A stretch of 64,000 bases of DNA from Halomonas heilongjiangensis (GCF_002879645.1 NZ_PNRE01000019.1:62001-126000); one strand, 5' to 3'; numbered from the stretch's first letter, positions 20,163 to 34,737 are shown. Numbers and translations are program-made. The notes: generated by a model not told the origin, from the sequence alone.

Positions 20163-20173
20163 GGAGGTGATCC

Positions 20174-20710
20174 ATGGCGGAAACGTCAACCGTCGCTCGA
20201 CCCTACGCCAAGGCGGCATTCGAGTACGCGCGCGATCATGGGGCGTTGGATGACTGGGCCGGGTGGCTCGGAAAGCTGAGCCAGGTGGTGGCGAGCCATG
20301 ACGTCCAGAAGCTCCTGTCGAGTCCCAGGCTGACCACCGAACGCAAGGTGACCCTGGTCATCGAGGTGGCCGATGCCAACGTCGACGACGCGGCACGTCG
20401 CTTCCTCGCGACCCTGGGCGAGAAGGGGCGCCTGTCGACCCTTCCCGCCATCGCCGAGCAGTTCGAGCGCATGCGCGCGGAGCATGAGCAGCGCGTCGAC
20501 GTCACCGTGGTCTCGGCCTTCGCACTGGACGACAAACAGCAGCAGAAGCTCGCCGGCGCGCTCAAGAAGCGCCTGAATCGCGAAATCTCCATTACCACTC
20601 AGGTGGATCCGAAGCTTCTCGGAGGCGTCATCCTGCGCGCCGGCGACACCGTCATCGACGGGTCGGTGCGCGGTCGACTGAGCCGCCTCTCCGAAGCCCT
20701 TACCGCCTGA
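20174..20710 (+). CDS. atpH: F1Fo ATP synthase subunit delta
   Basis: The 178-residue protein has [17 protein letters not shown] at the N-terminus and the C-terminal signature [25 protein letters not shown], split by helical regions. It links F1 alpha to the b-stalk. It follows atpF by 11 bp with GGAGGTGA as ribosome site. Confidence 0.96.
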   Translation: MAETSTVARPYAKAAFEYARDHGALDDWAGWLGKLSQVVASHDVQKLLSSPRLTTERKVTLVIEVADANVDDAARRFLATLGEKGRLSTLPAIAEQFERMRAEHEQRVDVTVVSAFALDDKQQQKLAGALKKRLNREISITTQVDPKLLGGVILRAGDTVIDGSVRGRLSRLSEALTA

Positions 20711-20726
20711 GTCTGAGGGACATGGC

Positions 20727-22271
20727 ATGCAGCAACTGAATCCTTCCGAGATCAGCGACATCATCAAGCAGCGGATCGAGAAGCTTGATGTCGCATCCGA
20801 AGCCCGCAACCAGGGCACCATCGTCAGCGTCTCCGACGGCATCGTGAAGATTCACGGCCTCGAGGACGCGATGTTCGGCGAGATGATCGAATTTCCCGGC
20901 AGCATCTACGGCATGGTGCTCAACCTCGAGCGCGATTCCGTGGGCGCCGTGGTGCTGGGCGACTACCTGCAGCTCGAAGAGGGCATGACCGCCCAGTGTA
21001 CCGGGCGCATCCTCGAGGTGCCGGTGGGCCCCGAGCTGGTGGGTCGCGTCGTCGACCCGCTGGGCAACCCCATCGACGGCAAGGGCGATATCGGCGCCAA
21101 GTTGACCGACGCGGTGGAGAAGGTCGCCCCGGGCGTCATCACCCGTCAGTCGGTGGACCAGCCGATCCAGACCGGTCTCAAGTCGATCGACGCCATGGTG
21201 CCGATCGGTCGTGGCCAGCGTGAGCTGATCATCGGCGACCGCCAGATCGGCAAGTCGGCGATCGCCGTCGACGCCATCATCAACCAGAAGGGCAAGGGCG
21301 TCACCTGCGTCTACGTGGCCATCGGCCAGAAGCAGTCGACCATTGCCAACGTGGTGCGCAAGCTCGAAGAGCACGGCGCCATGGAGCACACCATCGTGGT
21401 CGCCGCCGGCGCCGCCGATCCGGCCCCGATGCAGTTCCTCGCGCCCTATGCCGGCTGCACCATGGGCGAGTACTTCCGCGACCGCGGCCAGGACGCCATG
21501 ATCGTCTATGACGACCTGACCAAGCAGGCCTGGGCCTACCGTCAGGTCTCGCTGCTGCTGCGCCGTCCGCCGGGCCGCGAAGCCTACCCGGGTGATGTCT
21601 TCTACCTCCACTCGCGCCTGCTCGAGCGTGCCGCTCGCGTCAACGCTGAGTATGTCGAGAAGTTCACCAACGGTGAAGTGAAGGGCAAGACCGGCTCGCT
21701 GACCGCGCTGCCGATCATCGAGACCCAGGGCGGTGACGTCTCGGCGTTCGTGCCGACCAACGTGATCTCGATCACCGACGGCCAGATCTTCCTCGAGACC
21801 GACCTGTTCAACTCGGGCATCCGTCCGGCGATCAACGCCGGCCTGTCGGTGTCCCGGGTGGGTGGTGCGGCCCAGACCAAGATCATCAAGAAGCTCGGCG
21901 GCGGCGTGCGCCTGGCGCTCGCCCAGTACCGCGAGCTGGCGGCCTTCTCCCAGTTCGCGTCCGACCTGGACGAGGCCACCCGCAAGCAGCTCGAGCACGG
22001 TCAGCGGGTCACCGAGCTGATGAAGCAGAAGCAGTATTCGCCGCTGTCGGTGGCCGAGATGGGGGTCTCCCTGTACGCCGCCAACGAGGGCCATCTGGAC
22101 GACATCGACGTGAGCAAGGTGCTGGACTTCGAGCGTGCCCTGCACGACTACATGAGGTCCGAGCATGCCGAGCTGCTCGACAAGATCAACCAGACCGGCG
22201 ACTACAGTGACGAGATCCAGCAAGGGCTGAAGGCGGGTCTCGAGAAGTTCAAGGCCACTCAGAGCTGGTAA
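20727..22271 (+). CDS. atpA: F1Fo ATP synthase subunit alpha
   Basis: The 514-residue protein starts [20 protein letters not shown] and has the nucleotide loop GDRQIGKS (a mild variant of GDRQTGKT), the [13 protein letters not shown] segment and the signature [18 protein letters not shown]. Alpha subunits bind non-catalytic ATP and provide the arginine finger. Full length for the family. Confidence 0.97.
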   Translation: MQQLNPSEISDIIKQRIEKLDVASEARNQGTIVSVSDGIVKIHGLEDAMFGEMIEFPGSIYGMVLNLERDSVGAVVLGDYLQLEEGMTAQCTGRILEVPVGPELVGRVVDPLGNPIDGKGDIGAKLTDAVEKVAPGVITRQSVDQPIQTGLKSIDAMVPIGRGQRELIIGDRQIGKSAIAVDAIINQKGKGVTCVYVAIGQKQSTIANVVRKLEEHGAMEHTIVVAAGAADPAPMQFLAPYAGCTMGEYFRDRGQDAMIVYDDLTKQAWAYRQVSLLLRRPPGREAYPGDVFYLHSRLLERAARVNAEYVEKFTNGEVKGKTGSLTALPIIETQGGDVSAFVPTNVISITDGQIFLETDLFNSGIRPAINAGLSVSRVGGAAQTKIIKKLGGGVRLALAQYRELAAFSQFASDLDEATRKQLEHGQRVTELMKQKQYSPLSVAEMGVSLYAANEGHLDDIDVSKVLDFERALHDYMRSEHAELLDKINQTGDYSDEIQQGLKAGLEKFKATQSW

Positions 22272-22340
22272 CCCCGCAGGCCCGCCCGTGAGGGCGGGCC
22301 CTGGAGCTTTCTGAGAGCCACGAACGAAGGGTAGATCGCT

Positions 22341-24673
<2,333 letters not shown>

Positions 24674-24698
24674 GGTCGTCCATCAAGAGGACAAGACT

Positions 24699-25127
24699 AT
24701 GGCGAACAGCTTCAAGTGCGAAATCGTCAGCGCCGAGGAAGGGGTGTTCTCCGGCCAGGTCGAGCAACTCGTCGCGTCCGGCATCATGGGTGACCTGGGC
24801 ATCCTGCCCGGTCACGCGCCGCTGCTGACCGAGCTTCAGCCTGGCCCGATCCGCGTGATCCATGACGGCGGTCAGGAGGAGAACTACTACGTCTCCGGCG
24901 GCTTCCTCGAAGTGCAGCCCGACGTGGTGACCATCCTCGCCGACTCCGCCGCACGCGCCAAGGACCTGGACGAGGCGGCCGCCGATGAAGCGCGCAAGCA
25001 TGCGCTGAAGGCGTTCAACGACAAGTCCGCGGAGCTGGATTACACTCGCGCCGCGGCCGAACTCGCCGAGGCCGTGGCGCAACTGCGTACCATCCAGCAA
25101 CTGCGCAAGAAGGCCGGCAAGGGCTGA
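24699..25127 (+). CDS. atpC: F1Fo ATP synthase subunit epsilon
   Basis: The 142-residue protein has an N-terminal beta sandwich ([40 protein letters not shown]) and a C-terminal helical hairpin that can inhibit ATP hydrolysis. It ends the operon and is followed by a strong terminator. Confidence 0.95.
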   Translation: MANSFKCEIVSAEEGVFSGQVEQLVASGIMGDLGILPGHAPLLTELQPGPIRVIHDGGQEENYYVSGGFLEVQPDVVTILADSAARAKDLDEAAADEARKHALKAFNDKSAELDYTRAAAELAEAVAQLRTIQQLRKKAGKG

Positions 25128-25148
25128 TCGACGCTCCTGCCGTGGAAG

Positions 25149-25181
25149 ACGCCCCCCGGATCCTGGTTCGGGGGGCGTTTT
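25149..25181 (+). terminator. Intrinsic terminator of the atp operon
   Basis: A 9-bp GC stem (CGCCCCCCG paired with CGGGGGGCG) is followed by TTTT, 22 bases after the atpC stop. Confidence 0.88.
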
Positions 25182-25265
25182 CGTGTCTGATATCATGCTC
25201 GCTGCACAACACGTCTCCACGCAGGCCACCATCGCCTGCACCCTGGCGGCGTCAGGAGGATGCCC

Positions 25266-26639
25266 ATGTCATTGAACGAGACCCTGCTGGAACAGAAGGA
25301 GGCGCTGCTGACCGCCCTGGCCGAGGACCAGAGCGAGCGTCTCGCCGAACTGCTGCCGGAGTTGCGTTCCGCGGATCTCGCCGAGATCGTCGAGGACATC
25401 CTCGCCGAAGAGGATGACCTGCCCATCGCCCTCGCCCTGCTCGACAGCCTGCCCATCGAACGGCGGGCCAATGTGCTCGGCTACCTGCCGGGCGAGGAGC
25501 AGACCGACGTGGCCGAGGCCATGTCCGACGAAACGCTGCTCCCGGTGCTCGAGGAGATGGGCTCGGACGAGCGCGCCGACCTCTTCAACCTGCTCGACGA
25601 GGATCGTCGCGAGGGCCTGTTGCGCCGCATGGCGCGCCAGGAGCGCGAGGACCTCAAGCGGCTGGCGAGCTACGAGGAGGGCACCGCCGGGGCGATCATG
25701 ACCTCGGACTACGTGGCCATCCCCAGCGGCATGACCGTGTCCCAGGCGATGATGCGGGTGCGCCAGACGGCGCCGGACGCCGAGACCGTCTATCAGCTCT
25801 ACATCATCGACCCGGATGGCCGCCTGGCCGGCACCATGTCGCTGCGTCAGCTGATGGTGGCGCGTCCCGGGGCCAGGGTCGACGACCTGATGATCAAGGA
25901 CGTGATCAGCATCTCCGTCGACGAGGAGCAGGAGGAGGTCGCCCGCGTGGTGGCCCGCTACGACCTGCTGGCGCTGCCGGTGATCGACGCCGAGGCGCGT
26001 CTGATCGGCATCGTCACCCACGATGATGCCATGGACGTGGCCGAGTCCGAGGCCACCGAGGATATCCACAAGGGGATGTCCATCGGCCAGCTCGAGGACG
26101 GCGTCAGCCGGGTGCCTCTGTGGAGCCTCTACCGCAAGCGAGTGATCTGGCTGGTGCTGCTGGTGTTCGGCAATCTCTTCTCCGGCGCCGGCATCGCCTA
26201 CTTCGAGGACACCATCGCCGCCCAGGTGGCGCTGGTGTTCTTCCTGCCGCTGCTGATCGGCAGTGGCGGCAACGCCGGGGCCCAGGCCGCCACCCTGATG
26301 GTACGCGGCATGGCCACCGGCGACGTCGGAGTCAAGGACTGGGGCAAGCTGCTCGGCCGCGAGCTGCTGGTGGCCGGGTCCCTGGGGCTGACCATGGCGC
26401 TGGCGGTGGCGCCGATCGGGGTGCTGCGTGGCGGCGAGGCGGTAGCCATGGTGGTGGCCATGAGCATGGTCACCATCGTGCTGTTCGGCAGCCTGCTGGG
26501 CATGTGCCTGCCCTTCCTGCTCGATCGCCTGGGCTGGGACCCGGCCACCGCTTCGGCGCCGCTGGTGACCACCCTGATCGATGCCTCGGGGGTGCTGATC
26601 TACTTCAGCATCGCCACGGCGATCCTGGCCGGGCTATGA
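25266..26639 (+). CDS. mgtE: Magnesium transporter MgtE
   Basis: The 457-residue protein has the cytosolic MgtE N-domain (LLPELRSADLAEIVEDI), two CBS domains (MTSDYVAIPSG; LMIKDVISISVDEEQEEVA) and five C-terminal membrane helices with GSGGNAGAQAATLMVRG. Mg2+ binding by the cytosolic domains closes the channel in studied members. ATG 25266 (AGGAGG 6 bases before) is used rather than ATG 25260, which abuts the ribosome site. No Mg2+ riboswitch-like leader is evident in the 84 bp after the terminator. Confidence 0.95.
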   Translation: MSLNETLLEQKEALLTALAEDQSERLAELLPELRSADLAEIVEDILAEEDDLPIALALLDSLPIERRANVLGYLPGEEQTDVAEAMSDETLLPVLEEMGSDERADLFNLLDEDRREGLLRRMARQEREDLKRLASYEEGTAGAIMTSDYVAIPSGMTVSQAMMRVRQTAPDAETVYQLYIIDPDGRLAGTMSLRQLMVARPGARVDDLMIKDVISISVDEEQEEVARVVARYDLLALPVIDAEARLIGIVTHDDAMDVAESEATEDIHKGMSIGQLEDGVSRVPLWSLYRKRVIWLVLLVFGNLFSGAGIAYFEDTIAAQVALVFFLPLLIGSGGNAGAQAATLMVRGMATGDVGVKDWGKLLGRELLVAGSLGLTMALAVAPIGVLRGGEAVAMVVAMSMVTIVLFGSLLGMCLPFLLDRLGWDPATASAPLVTTLIDASGVLIYFSIATAILAGL

Positions 26640-26757
26640 TCGGCGATGCGACCGTTGCCGATAGCAGACAGCCTCGGTTCGGCCGCCATGGTGATGAGGC
26701 GGACAATGCCATGACGGATGTGTATGCTCGGCTTCGTTTGTCCACACAGGAATCGCC

Positions 26758-27555
26758 ATGGACTGGCTTCAGGTCGCCGTACTCTCGATCGTCCAGGGAC
26801 TGACCGAGTTCCTGCCGATCTCCAGCTCCGCTCACCTCATCCTGGTACCGGTGCTGACCCCCTGGGACGACCAGGGACTGGCCTTCGACGTGGCGCTGCA
26901 CCTCGGCAGCCTGGCGGCGGTGGTGCTCTATTTCCGCCATGAGCTGCGCCGGATGGCCGTCAGTTGGGCCGGTTCGCTGCGCGGTGGGGCGGCCGACGAG
27001 GATGCCCGCCTGGCCTGGTGGGTGCTGCTCGCGACGATCCCGGTCTGCGTGGTCGGTTTCGTCCTGCATGACCCGATCGAGGTCGGCATGCGCTCGCCGC
27101 TGATCATCGCCGCCGGCCTGATCGTGTTCGGCGTGTTGCTGGGGGTGGCCGACTGGCGCCGGCGGACCGGACGCAGCGAGTACCAGTTGACCCTGAAGGA
27201 CGCCCTGCTGATCGGCGGCGCCCAGGTGCTGGCGCTGATTCCCGGCACGTCACGCTCGGGCATCACCATCACCGCGGCGCTGCTGCTGGGGATGAGCCGG
27301 GAAGGAGCGGCGCGCTTCTCCTTCCTGCTGTCGATCCCGGTGATCGTGCTGGCCAGTGGCCTCGAGATCGTCGGGCTGGTCGGCGCGCCCCAGGCGGTGG
27401 ACTGGTCGACCCTGGTGGTGGGTACCCTGCTGTCGGGTATCAGCGCCTTTCTCTGTATCCACTACTTCCTGGTGTTCATTCGCCGGATCGGCATGCAGCC
27501 CTTCGTCATCTATCGCATCGTGCTGGGGCTCTGGCTGCTGTGGCTGTTCTGGTAA
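26758..27555 (+). CDS. uppP: Undecaprenyl-diphosphatase (BacA/UppP)
   Basis: The 265-residue membrane protein has both BacA active-site motifs: QGLTEFLPISSSAHL near the N-terminus and LIPGTSRSGIT in the middle. It removes a phosphate from undecaprenyl-PP to recycle the cell-wall lipid carrier and confers bacitracin tolerance when overexpressed. The start is clear and full length. It is placed between mgtE and apbE with no obvious operon partner. Confidence 0.95.
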   Translation: MDWLQVAVLSIVQGLTEFLPISSSAHLILVPVLTPWDDQGLAFDVALHLGSLAAVVLYFRHELRRMAVSWAGSLRGGAADEDARLAWWVLLATIPVCVVGFVLHDPIEVGMRSPLIIAAGLIVFGVLLGVADWRRRTGRSEYQLTLKDALLIGGAQVLALIPGTSRSGITITAALLLGMSREGAARFSFLLSIPVIVLASGLEIVGLVGAPQAVDWSTLVVGTLLSGISAFLCIHYFLVFIRRIGMQPFVIYRIVLGLWLLWLFW

Positions 27556-27589
27556 GCTCGCCCCACCTGCCTGCTGGAGACCCTGCGCA

Positions 27590-28663
27590 ATGAATCCTTC
27601 CCGTCTGCTGTCGTTGTCGCTGCTGCTGCTGGCGTTCACCGTGTTGCTGGCGGCCTGTTCGGAGAGCGACCGGCCGCTGGAGTCACCGGTGCGCCTCGAG
27701 GGCAGCATCTTCGGCAGCTTCTACCAGGTGACCATCGCCGATTCCTTGACTCAGGGCAGGGCCCGGGCGCTCGAGGAGGGCTTCCTCGAGGAGCTGGAGG
27801 CGGTGGATGCCTCGATGTCGATCTATCGTGAGGACTCGGAACTGGTGGTCTTCAACCAGTCGCCGGTGGGCGAGTGGCAACCCCTCTCCGACGAGCTGGT
27901 CGAGGTCCTGGCGATCGGCCAGTCGGTGGCCGAGGCGTCCGGGGGTGCCTTCGATACCACGCTCGGTGCCCTCGTCAACCTCTGGAGCTTCGGTTCCGAG
28001 GCCCGCCCCCGGGAAATTCCCGACGACGAGACCCTGGCCGAGCGACTGGCCGAGATCGGACCCGACAGCGTCGAACTCGACGTGGAAGGGCTCCAGGCGC
28101 GCCGCCTGCGCGATGTCTTCGTCGATCTCGGTGGCGTGGCCAAGGGCCATGGCACCGACCGGGTGGCGGCCTACCTGGATCGTCAGGGTATCGAGCACTA
28201 CCTGATCAATCTCGGCGGGGACCTGAGCGTGCGCGGCTACCGCGACGGTGAAAGCCAGCCCTGGCGGATCGGCATCGAGGCTCCCCTGGACGACCGCCAG
28301 GAGGCGCGGCATGTGGTGCCGCTGCATGACGTCTCGGTGGCCACTTCCGGCGACTACCGCAACTACTTCGAGGAGGATGGTCGGCGCTACTCCCATACCC
28401 TCGATCCTCGCACCGGCCGGCCCATCGAGCACCGGCTGGCCTCGGTGACGGTGGCCCACCCCTCCAACGCCTGGGCGGATGCCTGGGCCACGGCACTGAT
28501 GGTGCTGGGCGAGGAGCAGGGGATGGCGCTGGCCAGGGAGCAGGGGCTCGGCGTGCTGATGATCGTGCGCGAGGACGAGGACTGGAGCAGTCGGGTCAGC
28601 CCCGGCTTCGTCGAGATCTTCGGCGAGGCACTGACCGAGGAACTCGGCCTCGAGGTTCGGTGA
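27590..28663 (+). CDS. apbE: FAD:protein FMN transferase, lipoprotein (ApbE)
   Basis: ApbE attaches FMN covalently to target proteins such as the Na+-translocating NqrB/NqrC and RnfG subunits. The 357-residue protein has a lipobox LAAC (C23), then GSFYQVTI, DLGGVAKGHGTDRVA, LINLGGDLSVRG and the metal-site region HTLDPRTGRPIEH with DAWATALMVLG. No Nqr or Rnf genes are in this window. ATG 27590 gives the signal peptide directly. Confidence 0.93.
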   Translation: MNPSRLLSLSLLLLAFTVLLAACSESDRPLESPVRLEGSIFGSFYQVTIADSLTQGRARALEEGFLEELEAVDASMSIYREDSELVVFNQSPVGEWQPLSDELVEVLAIGQSVAEASGGAFDTTLGALVNLWSFGSEARPREIPDDETLAERLAEIGPDSVELDVEGLQARRLRDVFVDLGGVAKGHGTDRVAAYLDRQGIEHYLINLGGDLSVRGYRDGESQPWRIGIEAPLDDRQEARHVVPLHDVSVATSGDYRNYFEEDGRRYSHTLDPRTGRPIEHRLASVTVAHPSNAWADAWATALMVLGEEQGMALAREQGLGVLMIVREDEDWSSRVSPGFVEIFGEALTEELGLEVR

Positions 28664-28672
28664 GGGCAAAAC

Positions 28673-28698
28673 CGGCTCGGCATGGAGTGCCGGAGCCG
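28673..28698 (+). terminator. Hairpin after apbE, possible terminator
   Basis: CGGCTCGGCA pairs with TGCCGGAGCCG with one bulge, 10 bases after the apbE stop. No clear T-run follows, so it may be a Rho-type or RNA-stability hairpin. Confidence 0.4.
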
Positions 28699-28746
28699 TA
28701 ACCATCTAGAATGTAGCGATTGACGAGAATGGACAAGGAGTCATTG

Positions 28747-30114
28747 ATGACGCTCGACGTGGTGATTCTGGCGGCCGGACAGGGCACGCGGATGCGCTCG
28801 ACGCTGCCCAAGGTGCTGCACCGCCTGGCCGGCAAGCCGATGGTGCGGCATGTGATCGATACCGCCCAGGGGCTGGCCGCCGATCGCACCCATGTGGTGA
28901 TCGGTCACGGCGCCGACCGGCTGCGTCAGGCGCTTTCCGACTGCGAGGTACGCTTCGCCCTCCAGGCGGAACAGAAAGGCACCGGCCACGCCGTCGCCCA
29001 GGCCCTGGACGGGCTCGGCAGCGGCAAGGTGCTGGTGCTCTACGGCGACGTGCCGTTGATTCGCCGCGAGACCCTGGCGACGCTGCTCGAGGGGGTCGAC
29101 GAGCAGCATATGGGGCTGCTGACCGTGACCCTGCCCGATCCCGGCGGCTACGGGCGCATCCTGCGCAACGCGTCGGGCGAGGCGGTGGCCATCGTCGAGC
29201 ACAAGGATGCCTCCCAGAAGGAGCTCGCCATTCGCGAGTGCAACACCGGCATCATGGCCATGACCGCGGCCCAGCTCAGGCGCTGGCTGCCGCAGCTCTC
29301 GGCCGACAACGCCCAGGGCGAGTACTACCTGACCGACGTGATCGCCATGGCGGCGGCGGAGGGGGTGAAGATCGTCACCACCCAGCCGGCCCAGGCGCTC
29401 GAAGTGGAGGGCGTCAACAATCGGGCCCAGATGGCGCGGCTGGAACGTGCCCACCAGCGCGAGCTGGCCGAACGACTGATGGCCGAAGGGGTGGCACTGC
29501 TCGATCCGGCACGGCTCGACATCCGTGGCAGCCTGACCTGCGGCCACGACGTGGAGATCGACGTGGGCTGTGTCTTCGAGGGTGACGTGGAGCTGGGGGA
29601 AGGCGTGCGCATCGGCCCCCACTGCGTGATCCGCGACAGCCATATCGGCGCCGAGACGCTGGTCGAGCCGCACAGCGTCATCGAGGGCGCGGTGGCGGCC
29701 GGCCGCAACCGCATCGGCCCCTTCGCTCGGCTACGCCCCGGTTCGCGGCTCGCGGTGGGCGCCAAGGTCGGCAACTTCGTCGAGACCAAGAACGTCGAGC
29801 TGGGCGAGGGCAGTAAGATCAATCACCTGAGCTATGTGGGCGACGCCTCGCTGGGCCGTGACGTCAATGTCGGTGCCGGCACCATCACCTGCAACTACGA
29901 CGGTGCCAACAAGCATCGTACCGAGATCGGCGACGAGGCCTTCATCGGTTCCAACACCGCCCTGGTGGCGCCGGTCAGCGTCGGCAAGGGGGCCACCGTG
30001 GGGGCCGGCTCCACCATCAGCAAGGACGTGCCCGACAATGCCCTGGCGGTCTCCCGCGGTCGCCAGATCAGCAAGGCCGACTGGCCGCGGCCGACCAAGC
30101 GCCAGGAACCCTGA
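28747..30114 (+). CDS. glmU: Bifunctional GlmU: glucosamine-1-P acetyltransferase / UDP-GlcNAc pyrophosphorylase
   Basis: The 455-residue protein has the pyrophosphorylase loop [18 protein letters not shown] at the N-terminus, YGDVPLI, and a C-terminal left-handed beta-helix with the acetyltransferase His/Asn region ([16 protein letters not shown]). It makes UDP-GlcNAc for peptidoglycan and LPS. ATG 28747 (AAGGAG six bases before) is chosen over an in-frame ATG nine codons upstream. A TAGAAT -10-like box lies at 28707. glmS follows after 11 bp. Confidence 0.95.
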   Translation: MTLDVVILAAGQGTRMRSTLPKVLHRLAGKPMVRHVIDTAQGLAADRTHVVIGHGADRLRQALSDCEVRFALQAEQKGTGHAVAQALDGLGSGKVLVLYGDVPLIRRETLATLLEGVDEQHMGLLTVTLPDPGGYGRILRNASGEAVAIVEHKDASQKELAIRECNTGIMAMTAAQLRRWLPQLSADNAQGEYYLTDVIAMAAAEGVKIVTTQPAQALEVEGVNNRAQMARLERAHQRELAERLMAEGVALLDPARLDIRGSLTCGHDVEIDVGCVFEGDVELGEGVRIGPHCVIRDSHIGAETLVEPHSVIEGAVAAGRNRIGPFARLRPGSRLAVGAKVGNFVETKNVELGEGSKINHLSYVGDASLGRDVNVGAGTITCNYDGANKHRTEIGDEAFIGSNTALVAPVSVGKGATVGAGSTISKDVPDNALAVSRGRQISKADWPRPTKRQEP

Positions 30115-30125
30115 GGAGAGAACGC

Positions 30126-31961
<1,836 letters not shown>

Positions 31962-32043
31962 CTCGACCGATGACATGCCAGCGTGGCGGCTGACCCTATT
32001 TCCCCTTTCTTGTTGATTGTTACTACAATACGTGGCTTGAGCT

Positions 32044-32079
32044 TCCGGCTGTCACAGGGGCTTTCCCGTGACAGCCGGA
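32044..32079. repeat. Strong hairpin between glmS and the DUF945 gene
   Basis: TCCGGCTGTCAC at 32044 pairs perfectly with GTGACAGCCGGA ending at 32079; the stem continues with GGG/CCC around one bulged base, leaving a short CTTT-type loop. No T-run follows. It sits 83 bp after glmS and 36 bp before the next start, so it could be a stabilising 3' hairpin, a Rho-dependent end or a leader structure. Confidence 0.6.
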
Positions 32080-32115
32080 CGTCGATGGAACGAAACAAGA
32101 AAAAGGGGAACCGAC

Positions 32116-33825
32116 GTGGAAAACGAAAAGGGACGTTCGAGAGGCCGCTGGAAATGGATCGTCACGCTGCTGGTGGTGCTGGGCGTGGTGGCCGGGGTGG
32201 GGGCACCCAACTGGCTGGGACGACAGATCGAGCAGCAGCATGCCGACTATCTCCAGCGGCTGGCGGGGCTGGCCTATCTCCAGGTCGAGGATGCCGAGTA
32301 TGAACGGGGCTGGTTCTCGGCACGGGCCGACTATGACCTCATCCTCGATCCACGCTTCGCCCTGTCGCTCAGGGAGCTGTTCGCCGGCATGGACGTGCCG
32401 GAAGAGCCGTTCCGCATCAGCGTCAGCGAGCGGATCACCCATGGCCCCTTGACCGGAGGCCTGGCCAGCCTGGAAGGCGATGCCGCGGTGTCGGGGTGGC
32501 TGGTCGAGGAAGTCGTCACCGTCGAAGGTGACCGGCCGGACTACCGCTATGATGCCCGGGTCGGTTATGACCGGGTCGTCCAGGGCGAGTGGGAGCCCAT
32601 GGCGGTGGCGGTGTCCGCCGGCCCGCTGCTCAGCGACGCCGGCCTGAACACGCGCTATGTCACGGATTACCGAGGCGGTGACTTCAGCTACGATCCCGGT
32701 TCCGGCGTGTATCGCGCCACCCACCACCTGGGCCCTTCCCGCCTGGAGGAGCCCGCTGCCGTGCACACCTTCGAGGGGTCCACATCCCACCATCTGGTGC
32801 GTTTCTCGTCGGGGGTGCTTCGCGAGCTGCGACTGCAGTCCCGCGATTCCCTGACATCGTCGGAGCGCCGCGATGCCGACCGGCCACTCGATACCCGTAT
32901 CGAGGGCCAGACCGTCGACATTGGACTCCATTTCGACGACCAGGGGCGTTTCGAACGCATCGTCTCGCACTTGGGTATCGAGGGGTTCCAGGGGCAGAAG
33001 CCGGATCAGTCCCTGCAGATGGATGGCATGGCACTCGAGTTCACCGGCTCGCGCCAGGACGAGTACAGCTGGTATGGAGAGCTGGGCCTCGCGTTCGATG
33101 GCCTGGACATGCGCGAGAAGGGCGCGCCGGGTGTCTCGCTCGACGCCATGCGGTTTCAACTGGGTCTGGAGCCCGAGACGGAGGCTTCACTCGCGTTGGT
33201 CACGCGCCTGTCGTCACGCGATCTGCGTATCCAGGGCATGGACGAACCGCTTCAGTACCATGTCGAATCGCGCCTTGGCCAGCTGCAGCGCGCCGGGTAC
33301 GACGAGCTCTGGCGGCTGTTCTACCGGGCCATGGACGAATTCCGGTTCGACGACCCCGATGGCTCACTGGCCGTGCTCGAGCGGATGGGAGAAGCCGGCA
33401 TGGCGATGATGGGGGATCGCTCGACCCTGACGGCCAAGCCGGTGACGTTACGCATTGGCGACGCGAATCTCGACATGGCACTGGAAGCCGATGTCCAGTT
33501 GCAGGACTTCGCGCTCCTTGGCGAGCAGGCGCTCTTCTCGCCGGGCAATCGGCTGGATTTCAGTGCCGACGTCTCTGCGTTGCTGTTGCACAAGCTGGCC
33601 CGCGAGTCGATCCGCCAGCAATACAACGGCCTATCGTCTCCGCCCGAGGGCAAGGAACTCGAAGCGATGGCCAAGGACCTGGTGGCGGGGGAACTGGCGT
33701 CGATGCTGGAACTCGGCATCGTTCGCCGCGAAGAAGGCGACCGCTACACGCTGCACCTGCAGCTGACGGACGGTGAGCTGTTGCTGAACGGCGAGTCCGG
33801 CGACTGGCTGCTGGGCCAGTTCTGA
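32116..33825 (+). CDS. DUF945 (YdgA-like) family protein
   Basis: A 569-residue protein with a single N-terminal membrane anchor (KWIVTLLVVLGVVAGVGAPNWLG) and a long periplasmic region, in the manner of E. coli YdgA. The early pattern of an anchor, then IEQQHADYLQRL and a Y-E-R-GWFSARADY segment is the recognisable DUF945 hallmark. The function of the family is not firmly known. GTG 32116 is the start because AGGGG lies 7 bases upstream; an in-frame GTG at 32068 has no ribosome site and lies inside the preceding hairpin. Confidence 0.7.
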   Translation: MENEKGRSRGRWKWIVTLLVVLGVVAGVGAPNWLGRQIEQQHADYLQRLAGLAYLQVEDAEYERGWFSARADYDLILDPRFALSLRELFAGMDVPEEPFRISVSERITHGPLTGGLASLEGDAAVSGWLVEEVVTVEGDRPDYRYDARVGYDRVVQGEWEPMAVAVSAGPLLSDAGLNTRYVTDYRGGDFSYDPGSGVYRATHHLGPSRLEEPAAVHTFEGSTSHHLVRFSSGVLRELRLQSRDSLTSSERRDADRPLDTRIEGQTVDIGLHFDDQGRFERIVSHLGIEGFQGQKPDQSLQMDGMALEFTGSRQDEYSWYGELGLAFDGLDMREKGAPGVSLDAMRFQLGLEPETEASLALVTRLSSRDLRIQGMDEPLQYHVESRLGQLQRAGYDELWRLFYRAMDEFRFDDPDGSLAVLERMGEAGMAMMGDRSTLTAKPVTLRIGDANLDMALEADVQLQDFALLGEQALFSPGNRLDFSADVSALLLHKLARESIRQQYNGLSSPPEGKELEAMAKDLVAGELASMLELGIVRREEGDRYTLHLQLTDGELLLNGESGDWLLGQF

Positions 33826-33870
33826 GGCGTCGCTGCCCATGCCGGCCCCTTGCCTTGCGGTGACAGAAGA

Positions 33871-34737
33871 GTGACCGGTAGGGCCGGCCTGCATCTCGGC
33901 TTGCCCATGTGGGCCAAGCAGGCGTGGCGTGGCACCCTCTATCCACCCCATGGTGGCGACGCCGGCCTGCTCGAGGAGTATGCCCGGGTGTTCTCCACCG
34001 TGGAGGGCAATACCACCTTCTACAGCGGGGCGCCGCGTCCCGAGACGGTGGCGACCTGGGCGCGCCAGGCCCCGGCGGACTTCCGCTTCTGCTTCAAGTT
34101 GCCGGCGGCCCTGACGCACCAGCGGCGCCTCGCCGGGGTCGCGGCCGACGTCGATGGCTTCCTCGAGGCCCTCGCCCCCCTGCACGACCGCCTCGGTCCG
34201 GTGATGGTCCAGCTGCCGAGAGACTTCGGTGCCGATGAGCTGCCACAGTTGGAAGGCCTGCTGTCACGCTGGCCCACAGGCATTCCCTGTGCGGTGGAGG
34301 TGCGTCACAGGGAATTTTTCCACAAGGGGACGGCCGAGATCGCCCTGAACCGGTTGTTGATAACTCACGGCGCCGACCGGGTGATGCTCGATGTACGGCC
34401 CCTCTTCTCCACACCGGCCGGCGACCATCCCGGCCTGCTCAAGGCCCAGGGCGAGAAGCCGAAACGCCCATTACACGTGCTTTCCACGGGAGGCAGGCCG
34501 CTGGTGCGCTTCATCGGCCACGTCGACCCGGCCATCAACGAGCGCTATTTCCAGCCCTGGATCGACCGCCTCGCGCTGTGGATAAAACAGGGGAAAACCC
34601 CTTTCCTGCTTGTGCATACGCCCGACAACCGGCAGGCGCCGGAACTGGCACGGCGCCTCCATTCCCGCCTGGCCGAACACTGTTCACTCCCACCGCTTCC
34701 GGGCTTCCCGGGCGAGCGCCAGGAAGCGCTGTTCTGA
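33871..34737 (+). CDS. DUF72 (YecE-like) protein
   Basis: A TIM-barrel-like protein of about 288 residues with the DUF72 landmarks: GLPMWAKQAWRGTLYP, EYARVFSTVEGNTTFY, FRFCFKLP, VQLPRDF, AVEVRHREFF and a final FLLVHTPDN. The biochemical role of the family is not established. The start is uncertain: GTG 33871 is used, with TTG 33850 as the alternative; neither has a strong ribosome site. It is 45 bp behind the DUF945 gene and may be co-transcribed. Confidence 0.8.
   Translation: MTGRAGLHLGLPMWAKQAWRGTLYPPHGGDAGLLEEYARVFSTVEGNTTFYSGAPRPETVATWARQAPADFRFCFKLPAALTHQRRLAGVAADVDGFLEALAPLHDRLGPVMVQLPRDFGADELPQLEGLLSRWPTGIPCAVEVRHREFFHKGTAEIALNRLLITHGADRVMLDVRPLFSTPAGDHPGLLKAQGEKPKRPLHVLSTGGRPLVRFIGHVDPAINERYFQPWIDRLALWIKQGKTPFLLVHTPDNRQAPELARRLHSRLAEHCSLPPLPGFPGERQEALF

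Noticed and set aside
25182..25265. Mg2+ riboswitch before mgtE
   Set aside because: The 84-bp leader after the atp terminator shows no extended paired structure that I can recognise.
30115..30125. Possible glmS ribozyme
   Set aside because: Only 11 bp separate glmU and glmS, far too short.
34577..34585. Perfect DnaA box inside the DUF72 gene
   Set aside because: Isolated and coding; likely chance.
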